A DNA stretch of 64,000 nucleotides from Mucor racemosus. Its lineage: Eukaryota; Mucoromycota; Mucoromycetes; Mucorales; Mucoraceae. Both the position numbers and the translations under genes were made by a program. Below are positions 22,430 to 33,944 of this stretch, one piece after another. Position 1 is the first letter of the stretch. Each line of letters opens with the position of its first letter. The stretch spans positions 434,001 to 498,000 of the forward strand of contig JAPEHQ010000025.1 of assembly GCA_027405735.1 (NCBI GenBank). Direction: 5' to 3'. The notes below the pieces were generated by a model. That model did not search any database, was not told the origin of the DNA, and worked only from the letters and a program-made list of their open reading frames with translations.

Positions 22430-23796
22430 AAAAAAAATGTCATTTGGGGGATTAGGCCTGCTAAACATATCAGTGCAACAGAAGATGCTACAACTTAGAT
22501 ACATCAATGCGTTACTTAGTGTGAGTGGAACTCCAAATCCAGTACCTAGCCATTTATATAGCTTGATGGTATTTGCCCTTCAAAATGGATGTGATACACC
22601 TCACCATGAAGTGCCTCTTCTGTTTCCTGAATCTCGTTACAAAAGTTCATTTACTGGTTTACACTCCTTTCACAACATCTTCGAAGCTATAGACTCTTGT
22701 ATAGAACAATGCAAACCGGATGCTGAAAAAATAAAAATATCACCTAAAATACTTCTCTCGCTGCCGTTCACCACCATATGCAACAAGGAACAACTCAATA
22801 ATGAATTAATAAATATAAATACTGCCACAATCAAACAAAGCAAGGTACAAGACTTCTTTCAATACACTCCTTTGACAAAATCCATAATCTACAAACCAAG
22901 ACAAGAATGCAAAAAACCTAAAGTGTTATCAAAAATCATTCGACTTGAAAGAGAACAACACATTAAATACAATCATTTTTTCCAACAATACATGGAAAAC
23001 AATTCCATAGAAAATTTTTTTGAAGAATCAAATGATTTATCAGAATACTCTAAACTAATACAAGATGTCAACAAGAAGCCATTGCTGGATCAGAAGAAAA
23101 AACGTATAAGATACATCCTAAATCAAGGCATTCCTTTAATAATACCAAAAGGTTACAACAATAATATATCCAAAAAACAATGGACAGAATTTTACAAGAC
23201 AAATATGCATCACACAGCAAGAAACCTTTGGTTTAAAGTTATCCATGACAGAATACCATCCAAGTCCTTTCTTTACAACATGCAAATGAAAGATATTGAT
23301 TCAGACAAATGCCACCTATGCAATCTTAGAGAAGACAGTATGCATCTGTTGATCTCGTGTGTACACAAAAAAGATATATGGCAGGAAATTTTCAACAAGT
23401 TTCTTGGGTACCCAAGAGTGGTAAATCCTCAACAGACTTATCATGACTTCAAAAATTTAAAACTGTCCAGATACTATATATACAATTTAGACATACACAT
23501 CAACATATACGACATTTTCTCAACGATAACACGCCTTATATGGTTTCATCACTTCAATCATGTGCTCAACTCAGTGCCATTTAACAGCACAATAGTCTCA
23601 AAGAAAATATGCTCAGAGCTATATAGAATGTCTAATATGAATGACTTGTAGGATAATATATATATATGATACTAATATGGCAGGTCACTTTACCTAGTAT
23701 ACACCTTGTCCATCACTATGATGAGTTTCAATTTTCTTTTTTTAAATAAAATTTAAAACTTTCATCCCATAAAAAAAAAAAAAAAAAATGTCATTT
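22430..23796 (+). mobile_element. 5'-truncated LINE (non-LTR retrotransposon) with poly(A) and target duplication
   Basis: The inserted body runs from 22446 to a poly(A) tail at 23771-23788. It is flanked by the direct repeat AAAAAAAATGTCATTT, seen at 22430-22445 and overlapping the tail up to 23796. Target-primed insertion at an A-rich site produces exactly this arrangement. Only the 3' end of the second reading frame is present; reverse transcriptase and endonuclease domains are lost. Confidence 0.88.
22437..23651 (+). pseudogene. LINE ORF2 C-terminal fragment, open for 404 codons
   Basis: The frame starts with an ATG in the target-site sequence (MSF), then continues as GGLGLLNISVQQKMLQLRYI, the motif that follows the reverse-transcriptase thumb in many LINEs. 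Near the C-terminus there is LWFKVIHDRIPSKSF and CHLCNLREDSMHLLISC, the zinc-binding region (zf-RVT) of LINE polyproteins. It has no RT YxDD motif. It is a truncated fragment, although uninterrupted, which suggests a fairly recent insertion. Confidence 0.85.
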
Positions 23797-24960
23797 TTTG
23801 AAAAAAGTTTTGCTTTTTTGCAAATTTCTCCAAGAATTATTAAGTAATTTTACAACGCTTATTAATCATTTTAAGTAGACCTTTAGATTCTGCGTCGAAT
23901 AGTAATAATAGCTTAACTATTTTTCACTGAAAAAATTGAAGAATTTTGGAAATTAAAAATAGCGGTTTTTCGAGCAAAAGTCTATTTTTTGCATAATTAA
24001 AAGCCAAATAAATAATTTTGTATGAATTAGTAAAAAATTCTGGTTATTTCGAGCTTAGGAAAGGTATAGTAAAAAATCCCATTTTCTGGGTCAAAATGTC
24101 GATCGAACGATTTTAACCGAATTTTGCTTATGGATGTAAGGGTTGAGAGGTCGGTTGTGATTATGTTTTTTATCACCTCAAAAGTTTGGGATAAAAATAT
24201 AGCAAGAAGGTACTTGATCTAAGAAATGGTTTTGACCAAATTTGAGCTTCAAATTAGTGTAAAAGGTGCATAAAACAATTCTTTAAAAATATCATTTTTT
24301 GATGATTTCAACATAATTATACGTAATCGAATATGTATATTGTATTGAAAAGTTGTTTCTATATATCTTGATTCATCTACTCAACCGGCAAGAACTTGAT
24401 AATATTGATATTGTATTTAAAACGTCTATTTTTGAGGCAGTGACACAGGATGAAATGCTAATTTCATCAAAAGAAACACGGTAAAAATGCATTTTCGCAG
24501 TATTACCCATACCGAATCTCATATTTACTAGTGAGATTAATAGTTTTATATGAGAGCCAAGCATTTTGGGTGTTATTCAAGAAAGTTACAAATCTATTTG
24601 AGCCACTTGTATACATTGCAATGATGGTTGATTCCAACAAAATGATACTATACAGCTGTGATTTGAAGACATTCAGCTCGAATTTAAAAGTAAATAAACA
24701 GTGAAAATGTTCTGATTTTATCAGATTTGCTTGAAAAAGACATGATGAGTTATTAAGTTATCGTTTCACAATTGAGATATTTATTCAAAGAAGCATTAAA
24801 AGCACCGAACATTAGCCGATGACTCATGAAGAGTTAGGATAATCATAACGAATTTTTAAATGGCGGTCTGTTGTTGTCTTAAATTGGCAGATCCATCTCA
24901 TTTTTATTTATTTATCTTTTTTTTTTTTTTCTTCTACTCGTTAATTTCTAGAGCAAAGAC
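23797..24960. other. Intergenic, ARG7 promoter at right
   Basis: This is AT-rich, with long T and A runs, and no gene was recognised. The last 60 bp before 24961 hold a pyrimidine tract (TTTTTTTTTTTTTCTTCTAC) followed by an AG, typical of a fungal leader. Confidence 0.45.
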
Positions 24961-26352
24961 ATGTTTCGTTTAAATACTGCAGTTTACAATCAAGGAAAGC
25001 AGATTCAACGTCGTTTGTATTCTTCAAGCTATGAACATTTGAGTGCTCGTAAGCAATCATTCATTGCTCAATCTGGTATTTACCCCACAGGATTCCGTGC
25101 CAGTGGTGTTGCTGCTCTTATTAAAAAAAATAAGAACAAAGATATTGCACTTGTTGTATCTGATTTACCTTGCGCTGGTGCTGCTGTATTTACTACTAAT
25201 AAATTCCAAGCAGCCCCCGTGCTTGTTAGCAAGGAAACTTTGGCTCAAAATAACGATAAATTATATGCTGTAGTAACTAATTCCGGATGCGCTAATGCTG
25301 TCACTGGTACTCAAGGTATTGTTGATGCTAAAAAGATGCGCTCTGTCATGGATGAATTGGTAAAGCATCCTCTTAGTGCTTTAACTATGTCTACTGGTGT
25401 GATTGGTCAAAACTTGCCCATGGACAAGATTGAATCAGGTATCCGTGATGCTTACACTCACTTGTCTGCTGAGCATGAAGGTGGTTGGATGAATGCTGCA
25501 GAAGCCTTCATGACAACTGATACATTTCCCAAGTTACTCAGTGGTGAATTTGATTTGCAAGGCTCCAAGTTTAGAATGGCAGGTATTGCTAAAGGTGCTG
25601 GTATGATTCATCCCAATATGGCTACATTATTAGGCTTCATGGTAACAGATGCATATGTCAAGCCTGAATTATTGCAAAAGGCTTTGACTTATGCTGTTGA
25701 TCGTAGTTTCAACTCAATTAGTGTTGATGGTGATATGAGTACCAATGATACTATCTCTGTTTTAGCTAATGGTGGTTCAGATGTCAGAATTGAATCAGAA
25801 GGTGCTGATTATGAAGCTTTTAGAGATCGTTTAACTGCATTTGCTGCTGAACTCGCTCAATTGGTTGTTAGAGATGGTGAAGGTGCCACAAAATTTGTTA
25901 CACTTCATGTCAAGGTAATTTTTTTTTTTTTTTTTTTGATTTTAAACAAATTGTAAGCAGGCTATTAATATATATTTTATTAGGGAGCCGAGACATTTGA
26001 AAGTGCCAAGAAGGCTGCTTCTCACATTTCTACATCCATGTTGGTAAAATCAGCCTTGTACGGTCAAGATGCAAACTGGGGTAGAATCTGTGCTAGTCTT
26101 GGTCATAGTGGTATTGATGTTGATCCTACCTTGGTCAGTGTTACATTTGTCCCTTCTGATGGCAGTGAAAACTTAAAATTAATGATCAAGGGTGAACCCG
26201 AACAAGTGGATGAATCTAGAGCATCTGAAATTTTGAAAATGGAAGATTTGAATATTGAAGTTGATCTCGGTTTAGGTGAAAGTGAAACTAAATTCTGGAC
26301 TTGTGATTTAAGTCATGAATATGTTAGCATCAATGCTGATTATCGTTCTTAA
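24961..26352 (+). CDS. ARG7: Mitochondrial ornithine acetyltransferase (ArgJ family)
   Basis: This enzyme closes the acetyl cycle of arginine synthesis: it moves the acetyl group from N-acetylornithine to glutamate, and in many members also makes N-acetylglutamate from acetyl-CoA. Two exons (24961-25914, 25984-26352) give 440 residues. The N-terminus ([20 protein letters not shown]) is an Arg-rich mitochondrial presequence. The body shows [21 protein letters not shown], and the self-cleavage site [17 protein letters not shown], where Thr becomes the N-terminal nucleophile of the beta chain. [11 protein letters not shown] and the downstream GQDANWGRI are the substrate-site motifs. It converges on the SET gene with 262 bp between stops. 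Confidence 0.95.
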
Positions 26353-26614
26353 ACTATTGTAAAATAAAAATCATTATATATAGCCATTTGAATTTAGAAA
26401 TGAAATCGTTGCATTTTTTATGTTGATGTTCTGTGAAAGATTTCCTTTTATTTGACTTATTTGTCGAGAGAAATTAGATGAGATGGTATTCCTCAGTAAG
26501 ATTTAAACTACATTTTAGCAGTTCGAAAATCTTTGAATTGAAGCAAATTGAAATCAGAATATCGTTAACAAGGCAATTTTTATTCATAAAAATCAAGAAA
26601 ACTAAAAACCTTAT

Positions 26615-28978
26615 TTATTCAGTTGATGCATGCTTCTCATCTGGTGTTGGCAAATTACCTCGACGCATTAATAAATATTCTTGAAGAGTTAACTTTTTTT
26701 TTGCTTGCTTTACTTCTTCCATTTTGTTGTCGATTTGTTTATTTGCATCTGATTGACCAACAGCTGAAGAGGATTCAGGTTCATTGTGAATAATGCTGTC
26801 AGGTTTCATATTATTGTCAACAATTGTTGTATTATTAGATAATTCTTGCTGGTGCTCTTGTTGTGGCAAATTGGTGTTGGTAGTGCTGTTTTGATTTGAT
26901 AAATTGCCTTTTTCATCATGTTTAATTTTAGGGGTATCTTCTAAAGGCAAAGTTGAATCAGAACTAGCTCCATCACTAGAATCATCTTGGTCGAGGTCGT
27001 GGTCGTGGTAAGTATCTTTTGTCATGGCTTCTTTGATCACATTGGGGGATGTTGGTACATGCTTTGCTTCCAATTGAACACTGTTGTATGGGATTTCCTC
27101 TACTTTTTCGATTTCTGTTTGCTCTGACGATGCTTTAACTTGATTCTGTTGTTGTTGTTGTTGTTGTTGTTTCTTTTCTAGTTGTTCAGAAAGATATTGA
27201 TAAAGCCATCTCTTCTTGCAAGGTAATCTAATATCTCCTTCAACAAATGGTCTGGGAAGCTTATATTTTGATGTTCGAGGCTCGGATTCGTTTTCGCTCG
27301 TAGGTTGAGATGGCAATGGGCTCATTGATAAAATATCTATATCTACACTATCTCCTTGAGAAACCGTAGGCGATGTAGGAGCATGAACCGGTTTTCTTCT
27401 TGATGTACCTTTTTTGATGAGTTTTATCTGTTTGTGTTCTTCTTTATTACTATTGACACTATTACGGCGACTTTTTGATTTAATTTCTTCATCAGATGAG
27501 AATATATCACTAGCGCGAGGTGCTCCTTTTTTAATCTTTTTGTGGTTCTCGTTGTCGATACGTAATTTGTTGGTATTTGAGAGACGTTTCCTCTTACTAG
27601 ATAAAGGGTTTCCACTAGAATTATCGTTATCTGCAGTGTATTGATCATCAGTTTGCTTTTCAAGCTCATCCTTTAAGCATTCTATCAAACATTCCTCTTT
27701 ATCTTCGCATGCACACTCGCCGAATTCAGATGCGATCAAACTTAAACTTTGCTTTAACGTATCAATTTCTGATGGATTTATCTCGACCTTGTGTTTTTGA
27801 CGTAAGAATTCCTTGTTTTTAGTCCACATAAGATATCCTCGATGCCAGTTCCAACCAATTGTGATTTCCTCACCCCGGTCAACTTCTTCGCTAGTATAAA
27901 TGCCCATATGGATACTTTGATCATCACTATCATTTGGTAAGATAATACTTCTAATTTCTGAATTTGGAGAACAAGATCTACGAATATAACGAGTGTCATT
28001 TCCAGCAAAACGAGCGTCAATGCAAATATCAAAAGCGCGAAAAAAGAATACATGGGCAGGTGGTGTAGCCAAGAGCGTATAATTATTTTCTGGGTCACTC
28101 TTGTACTCTGATTTGCGTGCATATTCACCGGTTACTTCCATTAAATATCGATGCTCAGGAATATGGATATCGGCAAAGACACCTTTTTCCACAGATGGGT
28201 CCTTTTGATTTTGAAGAAAAGATCCACGTAATGATTTCCTTAATGGTTTAACAGACGCTTTAGGGATAGCAGGGAGTAATAAATTACTTTCCATTACAAC
28301 GATAGATTCGAGACCTTTTGCTGCCGCTGAGGAAGTTGATGGAGACTCTAGTTTACCTTTCGTATTTGATGATTTTGTTTTGTTGGATTCCATCCATTGA
28401 CGATGAACTTCTATCAATAAATGTTCAACTAGTTTTTCTTTGAATACGTTTTTTGACAATGGAGTAAACTTGGTTTTTGATATTGTTGGCGGTACATGAT
28501 GATTTTCGCTTTCTTCATCTTCACTGTCTTGATGATAAACACGTTTTTTTGGAATACTACGCTTTAAAAGTTTCTTTGGCTTCACTTTCTTATCTATACA
28601 AAAAGAGATAGAGAGAGAGATTAGATCAGTATAATGATCTCCCAATTCAAAAAAAAGTTGTCTTTGTTCAACAATATTACCTGTTTCTGAGGAAGAATTA
28701 CGCCGACGATTTTGATTATCTTTTCTGTTCAGTTTCTTACTACATCTATCACACATGTAATGTTCTGGTATATTGTTCTTTTTGATGTTTACACACGAAG
28801 CATGCTGCCAATTTTCACAGTGTTCACATTGAATTGTAAAACCATCATCATCAGAATCATCACAGACACAACGTATAATATCACCGTCAGTTTGGTCGTC
28901 AAGGTCAATACTGTCATCGTCTCTAGATATTTCTTGTGTTTTCTTTTTTGTGGGATACTTTTGCTTTAGTTTTGACAT
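26615..28978 (-). CDS. SET3: PHD finger and SET domain protein, Set3 type
   Basis: This is a chromatin regulator of the Set3/MLL5 class, in yeast the scaffold of a histone deacetylase complex that binds H3K4me through the PHD finger. Two exons, 28978-28681 and 28593-26615, give 758 residues. The PHD finger is at about 36-80 with the C4HC3 pattern (CVCDD, CEHCENWQHASC, CDRC). The SET domain is at about 236-350. The usual NHS motif reads RRSCSPN (304-310), as in Set3-type SET domains thought to lack methyltransferase activity. A low-complexity Ser/Lys/Gln tail with a nine-Gln run follows. The 87-nt intron is a multiple of three without stops, so retention would add 29 residues; I call it an intron from its GTAATA and TATAG ends. 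Name given by domain order. Confidence 0.85.
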   Translation of the reverse strand: MSKLKQKYPTKKKTQEISRDDDSIDLDDQTDGDIIRCVCDDSDDDGFTIQCEHCENWQHASCVNIKKNNIPEHYMCDRCSKKLNRKDNQNRRRNSSSETGNIVEQRQLFFELGDHYTDLISLSISFCIDKKVKPKKLLKRSIPKKRVYHQDSEDEESENHHVPPTISKTKFTPLSKNVFKEKLVEHLLIEVHRQWMESNKTKSSNTKGKLESPSTSSAAAKGLESIVVMESNLLLPAIPKASVKPLRKSLRGSFLQNQKDPSVEKGVFADIHIPEHRYLMEVTGEYARKSEYKSDPENNYTLLATPPAHVFFFRAFDICIDARFAGNDTRYIRRSCSPNSEIRSIILPNDSDDQSIHMGIYTSEEVDRGEEITIGWNWHRGYLMWTKNKEFLRQKHKVEINPSEIDTLKQSLSLIASEFGECACEDKEECLIECLKDELEKQTDDQYTADNDNSSGNPLSSKRKRLSNTNKLRIDNENHKKIKKGAPRASDIFSSDEEIKSKSRRNSVNSNKEEHKQIKLIKKGTSRRKPVHAPTSPTVSQGDSVDIDILSMSPLPSQPTSENESEPRTSKYKLPRPFVEGDIRLPCKKRWLYQYLSEQLEKKQQQQQQQQNQVKASSEQTEIEKVEEIPYNSVQLEAKHVPTSPNVIKEAMTKDTYHDHDLDQDDSSDGASSDSTLPLEDTPKIKHDEKGNLSNQNSTTNTNLPQQEHQQELSNNTTIVDNNMKPDSIIHNEPESSSAVGQSDANKQIDNKMEEVKQAKKKLTLQEYLLMRRGNLPTPDEKHASTE

Positions 28979-29047
28979 TTAAAAAAGTATTATGGATAGT
29001 AGGATAATTATATAAAGAGCTTCTTATTTACAAAGAGGAGGAAATTG

Positions 29048-29080
<33 letters not shown>

Positions 29081-31884
29081 TTATAATGATTGTTAGACGA
29101 TTTTAAAAATGATTGTTTAAGGTTTCCATAACCCAATTTGCTTGGATGTTGGTGCTATTTTACTAATTAATTTTTTTCAAGCAAGAAAAAAAAAAAAAAG
29201 AGAAAAAGAGAGAGGAAGAGAGAAAGACACAAGGAGAGAGGATATTTGAGGAAGCAAAGTTGTCCTAAATGACGCAAGGTGGTTTAAAGTTCCGGTAGTT
29301 GTTGCTGATCTGTTTGGAATTCGCTATAAATGTGAAAACTTTTAATGGAACAACAAGTTTTTTAAATTGGTATTAAAGAATCCACATTTATATTTCGTTT
29401 TGGTGATGTTGCATGATTGCTATGTGCTAGTGTGAGCCTATTCCAATTAAAAGAATAAATAATGTTCCGTACATGCTTGTAAATTCATTTGGTTAAAGAA
29501 ATTTTAACTGTCATTTCAAAACAAATGTGCCATGTTCATTATGTTTTTATTACTTTCAAATTTGTGTCAGTAGTTGGTTTCTTTGATGAATGTATAATGG
29601 AAAAGAAGAAGAATGAAAAAGAAGAAAAAACCAGAACCATATATACAAACAATTTACAAAAGATTACTGCGTCATCTACTTTTTTAGAGTTTGTATATAT
29701 TAACGAAAATAGTATGGAAGAATGAGGTGAAAGGATTGAAGACAGTAAACTCAGTGATAAATTAGAACCGTTACTTTTGAACTATTTTATAACGAAATTA
29801 ATACTTTACTTCATCATCGAAACACGGGTTATGCTTTTACAAAGCAAGCATTAATGCTGCAATTGTGCTACGCTTACATAGAAGCGTCTATTGGCAATAC
29901 GATGTTCAAGATATTATATATAATCATAAAAATATTCTACTTAATTTACCAGACTATATACATAATTTGGCAAAATCAGAAGAGTAAAATTTGTAAAATT
30001 ATAACTGCATTGAGTCTTTTAATTTAAAGATTAGAAGTTATACTGTATATGGTGTTAAATCTTGAAATAATCTGTAACCACTGCCTCTATAAAACTCTAT
30101 TTGAGCAATAGACTGTCGATGCCAAGTCTTTTTAAAGATTTTATTAATGATACTTCCTCGTGACACAATGTATTTACTATATGCCTTCATGTTTTCTTCT
30201 GCAATTGTATAAATAAAAGATCAAGATTCTTGTTGTATTGAATAAAAATAGGTCAATATAAAGCAGGCAGACGATGCCAGGTTTTACAATAGAATTTTTA
30301 GCCAATATAACAATAAATCACTGAAAACATTTGTTTCAAAAAGAGGATGCACGAGAAAATATTGAGATGGGTTTCCATAAAATTGAATAGGATACAAATT
30401 CCGTAGTCTTGGTTACACCATCCATATTGTAAAACCAGACACACAGCATTCAAAAAAGTCAAAGAAGTGGACGTCTTCTTCCCTCGCAAGGAACAACAAT
30501 TCATGAAGACTGAAATTAGGATCAAAAGCGCATTCCAGATTGTCTATCTTGTGTTCAAATTTTAGCAAGTTTTGTATTAATATACCGTATATTCTATTGA
30601 AAAACGCTAAATCTTCAAATCAAATCAGGACGATTCACTCAATAATAACGAATGGTCAATGAAAATACAATAGGTAAATAGCCCTTCTATTTAATGCCTA
30701 TCTAGAATATTTTTCAAATTTAGAATTTGAATCACAAATTGCTTTTTAGTCCACCTTTTTTTGCAAATATTTAGAAATAGCGTTTCAAAAACAGATGTTT
30801 TCTGAAGAAATTACAATAAAAAATAGAGTTAATCGATATCTATTTAAAGCCGTTTCGAAAATCAATTTAGGATTACAGGTTAATTTTATAGAATTGCTCA
30901 AAGAACATCCGAAACAAGTTCTGCAGAAAAAAAGACAAGAATTGCTCAAAGATGTACGCGTGTCCACTTACCCTCCCCACAACCAACTTGGGGAGACTGA
31001 AACTTCACAAATATGTGGATAAATTCTAGATGTATCTAACATTGCAACAGAATCTCATTTTTTGGACCCATATTCAGCGAGAACTGGTGAGATTACTGAC
31101 CTTCGTTTTTGTAAATAATAGGTAACCAACTTGTTATTCAAACTTAACCCAACTCACAATAGATCATGGATTCTGATGTTTGAAATAATTTTAGTATCTA
31201 CCTACACTTATTATGTCCATATAGAGTGACAGCTTACTTGGATCAGTATTTATAGAGGTTATATTTTTGATTGCTTGGCAATTGCAGTAAAATTGAAGTG
31301 ATTGTGGTATGAATAAAAGGAAAAAAATGAAATAAAAAAATAAAAGCGTTGATAATACAATTATAGTCTTTCCAGGGTTTTACTATGATTTAAAGCAATC
31401 TGAACAAAAAGAATGATATCTTCATATATATATATATATAAGGAATATATATTTATATAAAATGTGGAATAGTAGATATTTGTGTGTTGATACCTATTTT
31501 ACAGGTGTTCAATCAGAGTATATTGGCATTCTGTTATAAGATACTTGGTTTATTTCGATATACTGGTTGAGATATTAATATTTTGTTTGATACTGATAAA
31601 ATATCATTAGGTAGATGTTAACCTTTCAACATTCCAATTATAATCTAAAATGCAACTGAGCTTATTTTTATGGGATGTGATTCCTCATCTAGAATTACTG
31701 CAACTGCGATTTTATGAGCAGGAGTTTTTGGAATATATTGTTAATGCAAAATAAGTACAGCTTTATATCATAGGTCTCATATTGTAGAGTTGAAATTTGT
31801 GTTTTGATCAGGAATACTTCCTTTTACAGGCACCAGCAATATAGAGTTTCCTTGTTATCCTTGTTGAGATCTGATTGAAACTCA
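28979..31884. other. Intergenic, homopolymer tracts and decayed repeats
   Basis: The SET3-side promoter contains an A run at about 29049-29078 and a second purine-rich tract near 29190-29235. A frame at 30795-31022 (+) ends in a plausible-looking charged stretch but has no recognised family. The block 31030-31180 recurs at 11890-12085. A TA repeat lies at about 31425-31440. No gene is called. Confidence 0.45.
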
Positions 31885-31892
31885 GTCCTTAT

Positions 31893-33324
31893 TAGTGATC
31901 GCAATCGAGCAGTGCGACCATAAGCAAGCGAACGAGCCCTGTGCTCGGGCTCGCTTGAATTGCGCTTTTTTCAGGTTATTACTTGCTTTAGCTTGCTTGA
32001 TTAAACTATTTTAGCAATTTCCTGCTTGGCGCTCGACGAAAAAACATGGAAAGCTTGCTTGTATGCTTGCTCGAATTGCTTCAAATTGAAATAGGCTTGC
32101 TTGCGTGTAGACCTGCTTGCTTGCTTGCGTGTAAACCTGCTTGCTTGCTTGCTTGCGTGTAAACCTACTTGCTTGCTTGCTTGTTTGCGTGTAAACCTGC
32201 TTGCTTGCTCGCTTTCAAATCAAGTAAGCAAGCATGTAACACAGGGAAAATTTATTTAATTTACGTAATTTTAACTTTAAAAATGTCAAAATTCATTACA
32301 CTTTGACCCAATATCACGCTAAAAGTATATAGCACCATGCTTGCGCTTGTACTCGGATTTGCTCGCTTGCTTATATGCTCCTGTTCGACTTGCTTGACTT
32401 TTTAAAAAAATTAGATAATGTGTAATTTATGCTTACTTGCTTTCAAAACTAAAAATGCTCGATATACAACTGCTCGATGAGCTGTTGCTTAGGCTTGGGC
32501 TTGCTAGAGTAACTTTCAAATATTTTAGATTCAGCAAATGCTTGCTGAAACTGCTTGTGCTCTGCAGTGGAATTACATACTAAAAACGCTTGATAAAATA
32601 AAAACAACCTAAATTTCAAGTGTCGCTCATAAAATATGATGCCACTTGAAATGTGAACAACGATAATAAACAAACGTTTCAATTGAACACAATAACAAAC
32701 GCATGCTAAAAATATGAAATACCCTTTTTGAACCATACATGTTGTGTAGATGATAGCACCCTTGATCACGGCGCAATCAATTACACAAATGACATATATA
32801 TCAAAACAGGATTCTATCCAAATCAATAATGATAATAAACAAAGATATCAATTTAGTCAACTACTCATCTATATCGTAGTTGCACTATCAATATAAATAA
32901 AATTCAAGCATATAAAAACTACCCCTTAAAAAATCAAGGTTACATAAAATAGATATAACAGAAATAAACAAAAACAACCATTTCCCAAAAGGTCGATATT
33001 GTCACACTTGACATACAATCCCTTATGGTCAATGCTCTATACAATTTACCCCTTAAAATATCAAATCAATAACAATGTACTCAAAACTGGAAGATTACTA
33101 AATATACATCCAGTCAAGTCTGATGGTATCCAAGTTCTCTAAATCACTATAAATACCCTCATACTTTTCAATTATTTTAACTCTTCAGAAATCTTTTGTA
33201 ATAAAAACTTTAGCTGATTATAATTGTATTTCTACTGCTTTTATTTTTATATTTTTTTTATTTTAGTAAATAACATCGTAATTTACTGCATGCTCGTTTG
33301 GGCTCGGTCATTTTGCGAACGCTA
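31893..33324 (+). mobile_element. Non-autonomous hAT-type element (1432 bp)
   Basis: Perfect 8-bp direct repeats GTCCTTAT flank it (31885-31892 and 33325-33332). The ends are short inverted repeats: left TAGTGATCGC, right GCGAACGCTA, whose complement is TAGCGTTCGC. An 8-bp duplication and TAG-type termini point to the hAT superfamily. The interior has no transposase; it holds GCTTGC-type tandem repeats at 32090-32215 and a stretch (32449-32930) that reappears inverted at 61017-61383. Confidence 0.75.
32090..32215. repeat. Tandem (GCTT)n-GCGTGTAAACCT minisatellite
   Basis: Four units are seen. Each has two to five GCTT-type tetramers followed by GCGTGTAAACC(T) (first unit GTAGACC), so the units differ mainly by tetramer number. 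Similar CTTGC-rich sequence lies on both sides. It is inside the non-autonomous hAT element. Confidence 0.85.
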
Positions 33325-33866
33325 GTCCTTATGGAGCGAGATTTAGGTAAGAATTGAGATTAGTCGTTTTTAAGTATACTGTAAAACACGAGCCAAGCCT
33401 TGTTGGACGAGCTTGACCAAAGCTCGCGATAAAGAGCCCAGCTTTTGACTTCTTTTTAAAAAGCTCGTGTACAGTAGGAGGGGAGAGCGAGTTTTTGTTT
33501 TCTTTTCAAATAGTTCAAATGTAATAATAATTAGTAAATGATACGACATTACTACTTTAGATGATTGTCAATTGTCATTCAAAAGTTTGCTTTACTTTAG
33601 ATATTTGTCACTTGAAAGGTAAAATAAGGCTCGCATTGAGCTGGTGAGTTTTAGTCGCTGCATAAAAAAGGTTCGGCTCGTTTTAAATAATTAGCTGTTT
33701 TAAATGAAATGACAATGGCACCTTTGATCTATAAAAGTTGTCATTTTATTTCAGCAATAAAGATAGGCAGCTAGCTATAAACGCACTTTAACAACGTTTT
33801 TCTCACTACATAGTAGCTTTTGGAAGTTTCTCTATGAGATCATTGTATCAAAGATGTGCACTTATT

Positions 33867-33935
33867 TAGCATTGGTGTTGGCTGGGCTCTGCCAACCAAA
33901 TTTATTAGTATAAGCTGGGCTCGACAGCATCCCTA
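33867..33935. mobile_element. Very short hAT-like insertion or remnant (69 bp)
   Basis: The 69 bp starting TAGCATTGG and ending GCATCCCTA are bracketed by the direct repeat GCACTTATT (33858-33866 and 33936-33944). TAG/CTA termini with an 8-9 bp duplication suit a hAT miniature. The inverted repeat match of the ends is poor. Confidence 0.45.
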
Positions 33936-33944
33936 GCACTTATT

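Noticed and set aside
27424..27669. Several 60-120 codon frames overlapping SET3, Pol delta, ARG7 and Deg1 on other frames or strands
   Set aside because: They are shadows of the real coding sequences, with no motifs of their own.
28594..28680. The 87-nt in-frame stretch of the SET gene as coding
   Set aside because: It is flanked by good donor and acceptor sites, is T/C-rich near the acceptor, and encodes a hydrophobic insert unlike its charged surroundings.
32090..32215. CRISPR-like array
   Set aside because: Units are low-complexity GCTT tetramers of varying number joined without unique spacers, in a eukaryotic transposon; this is a minisatellite.
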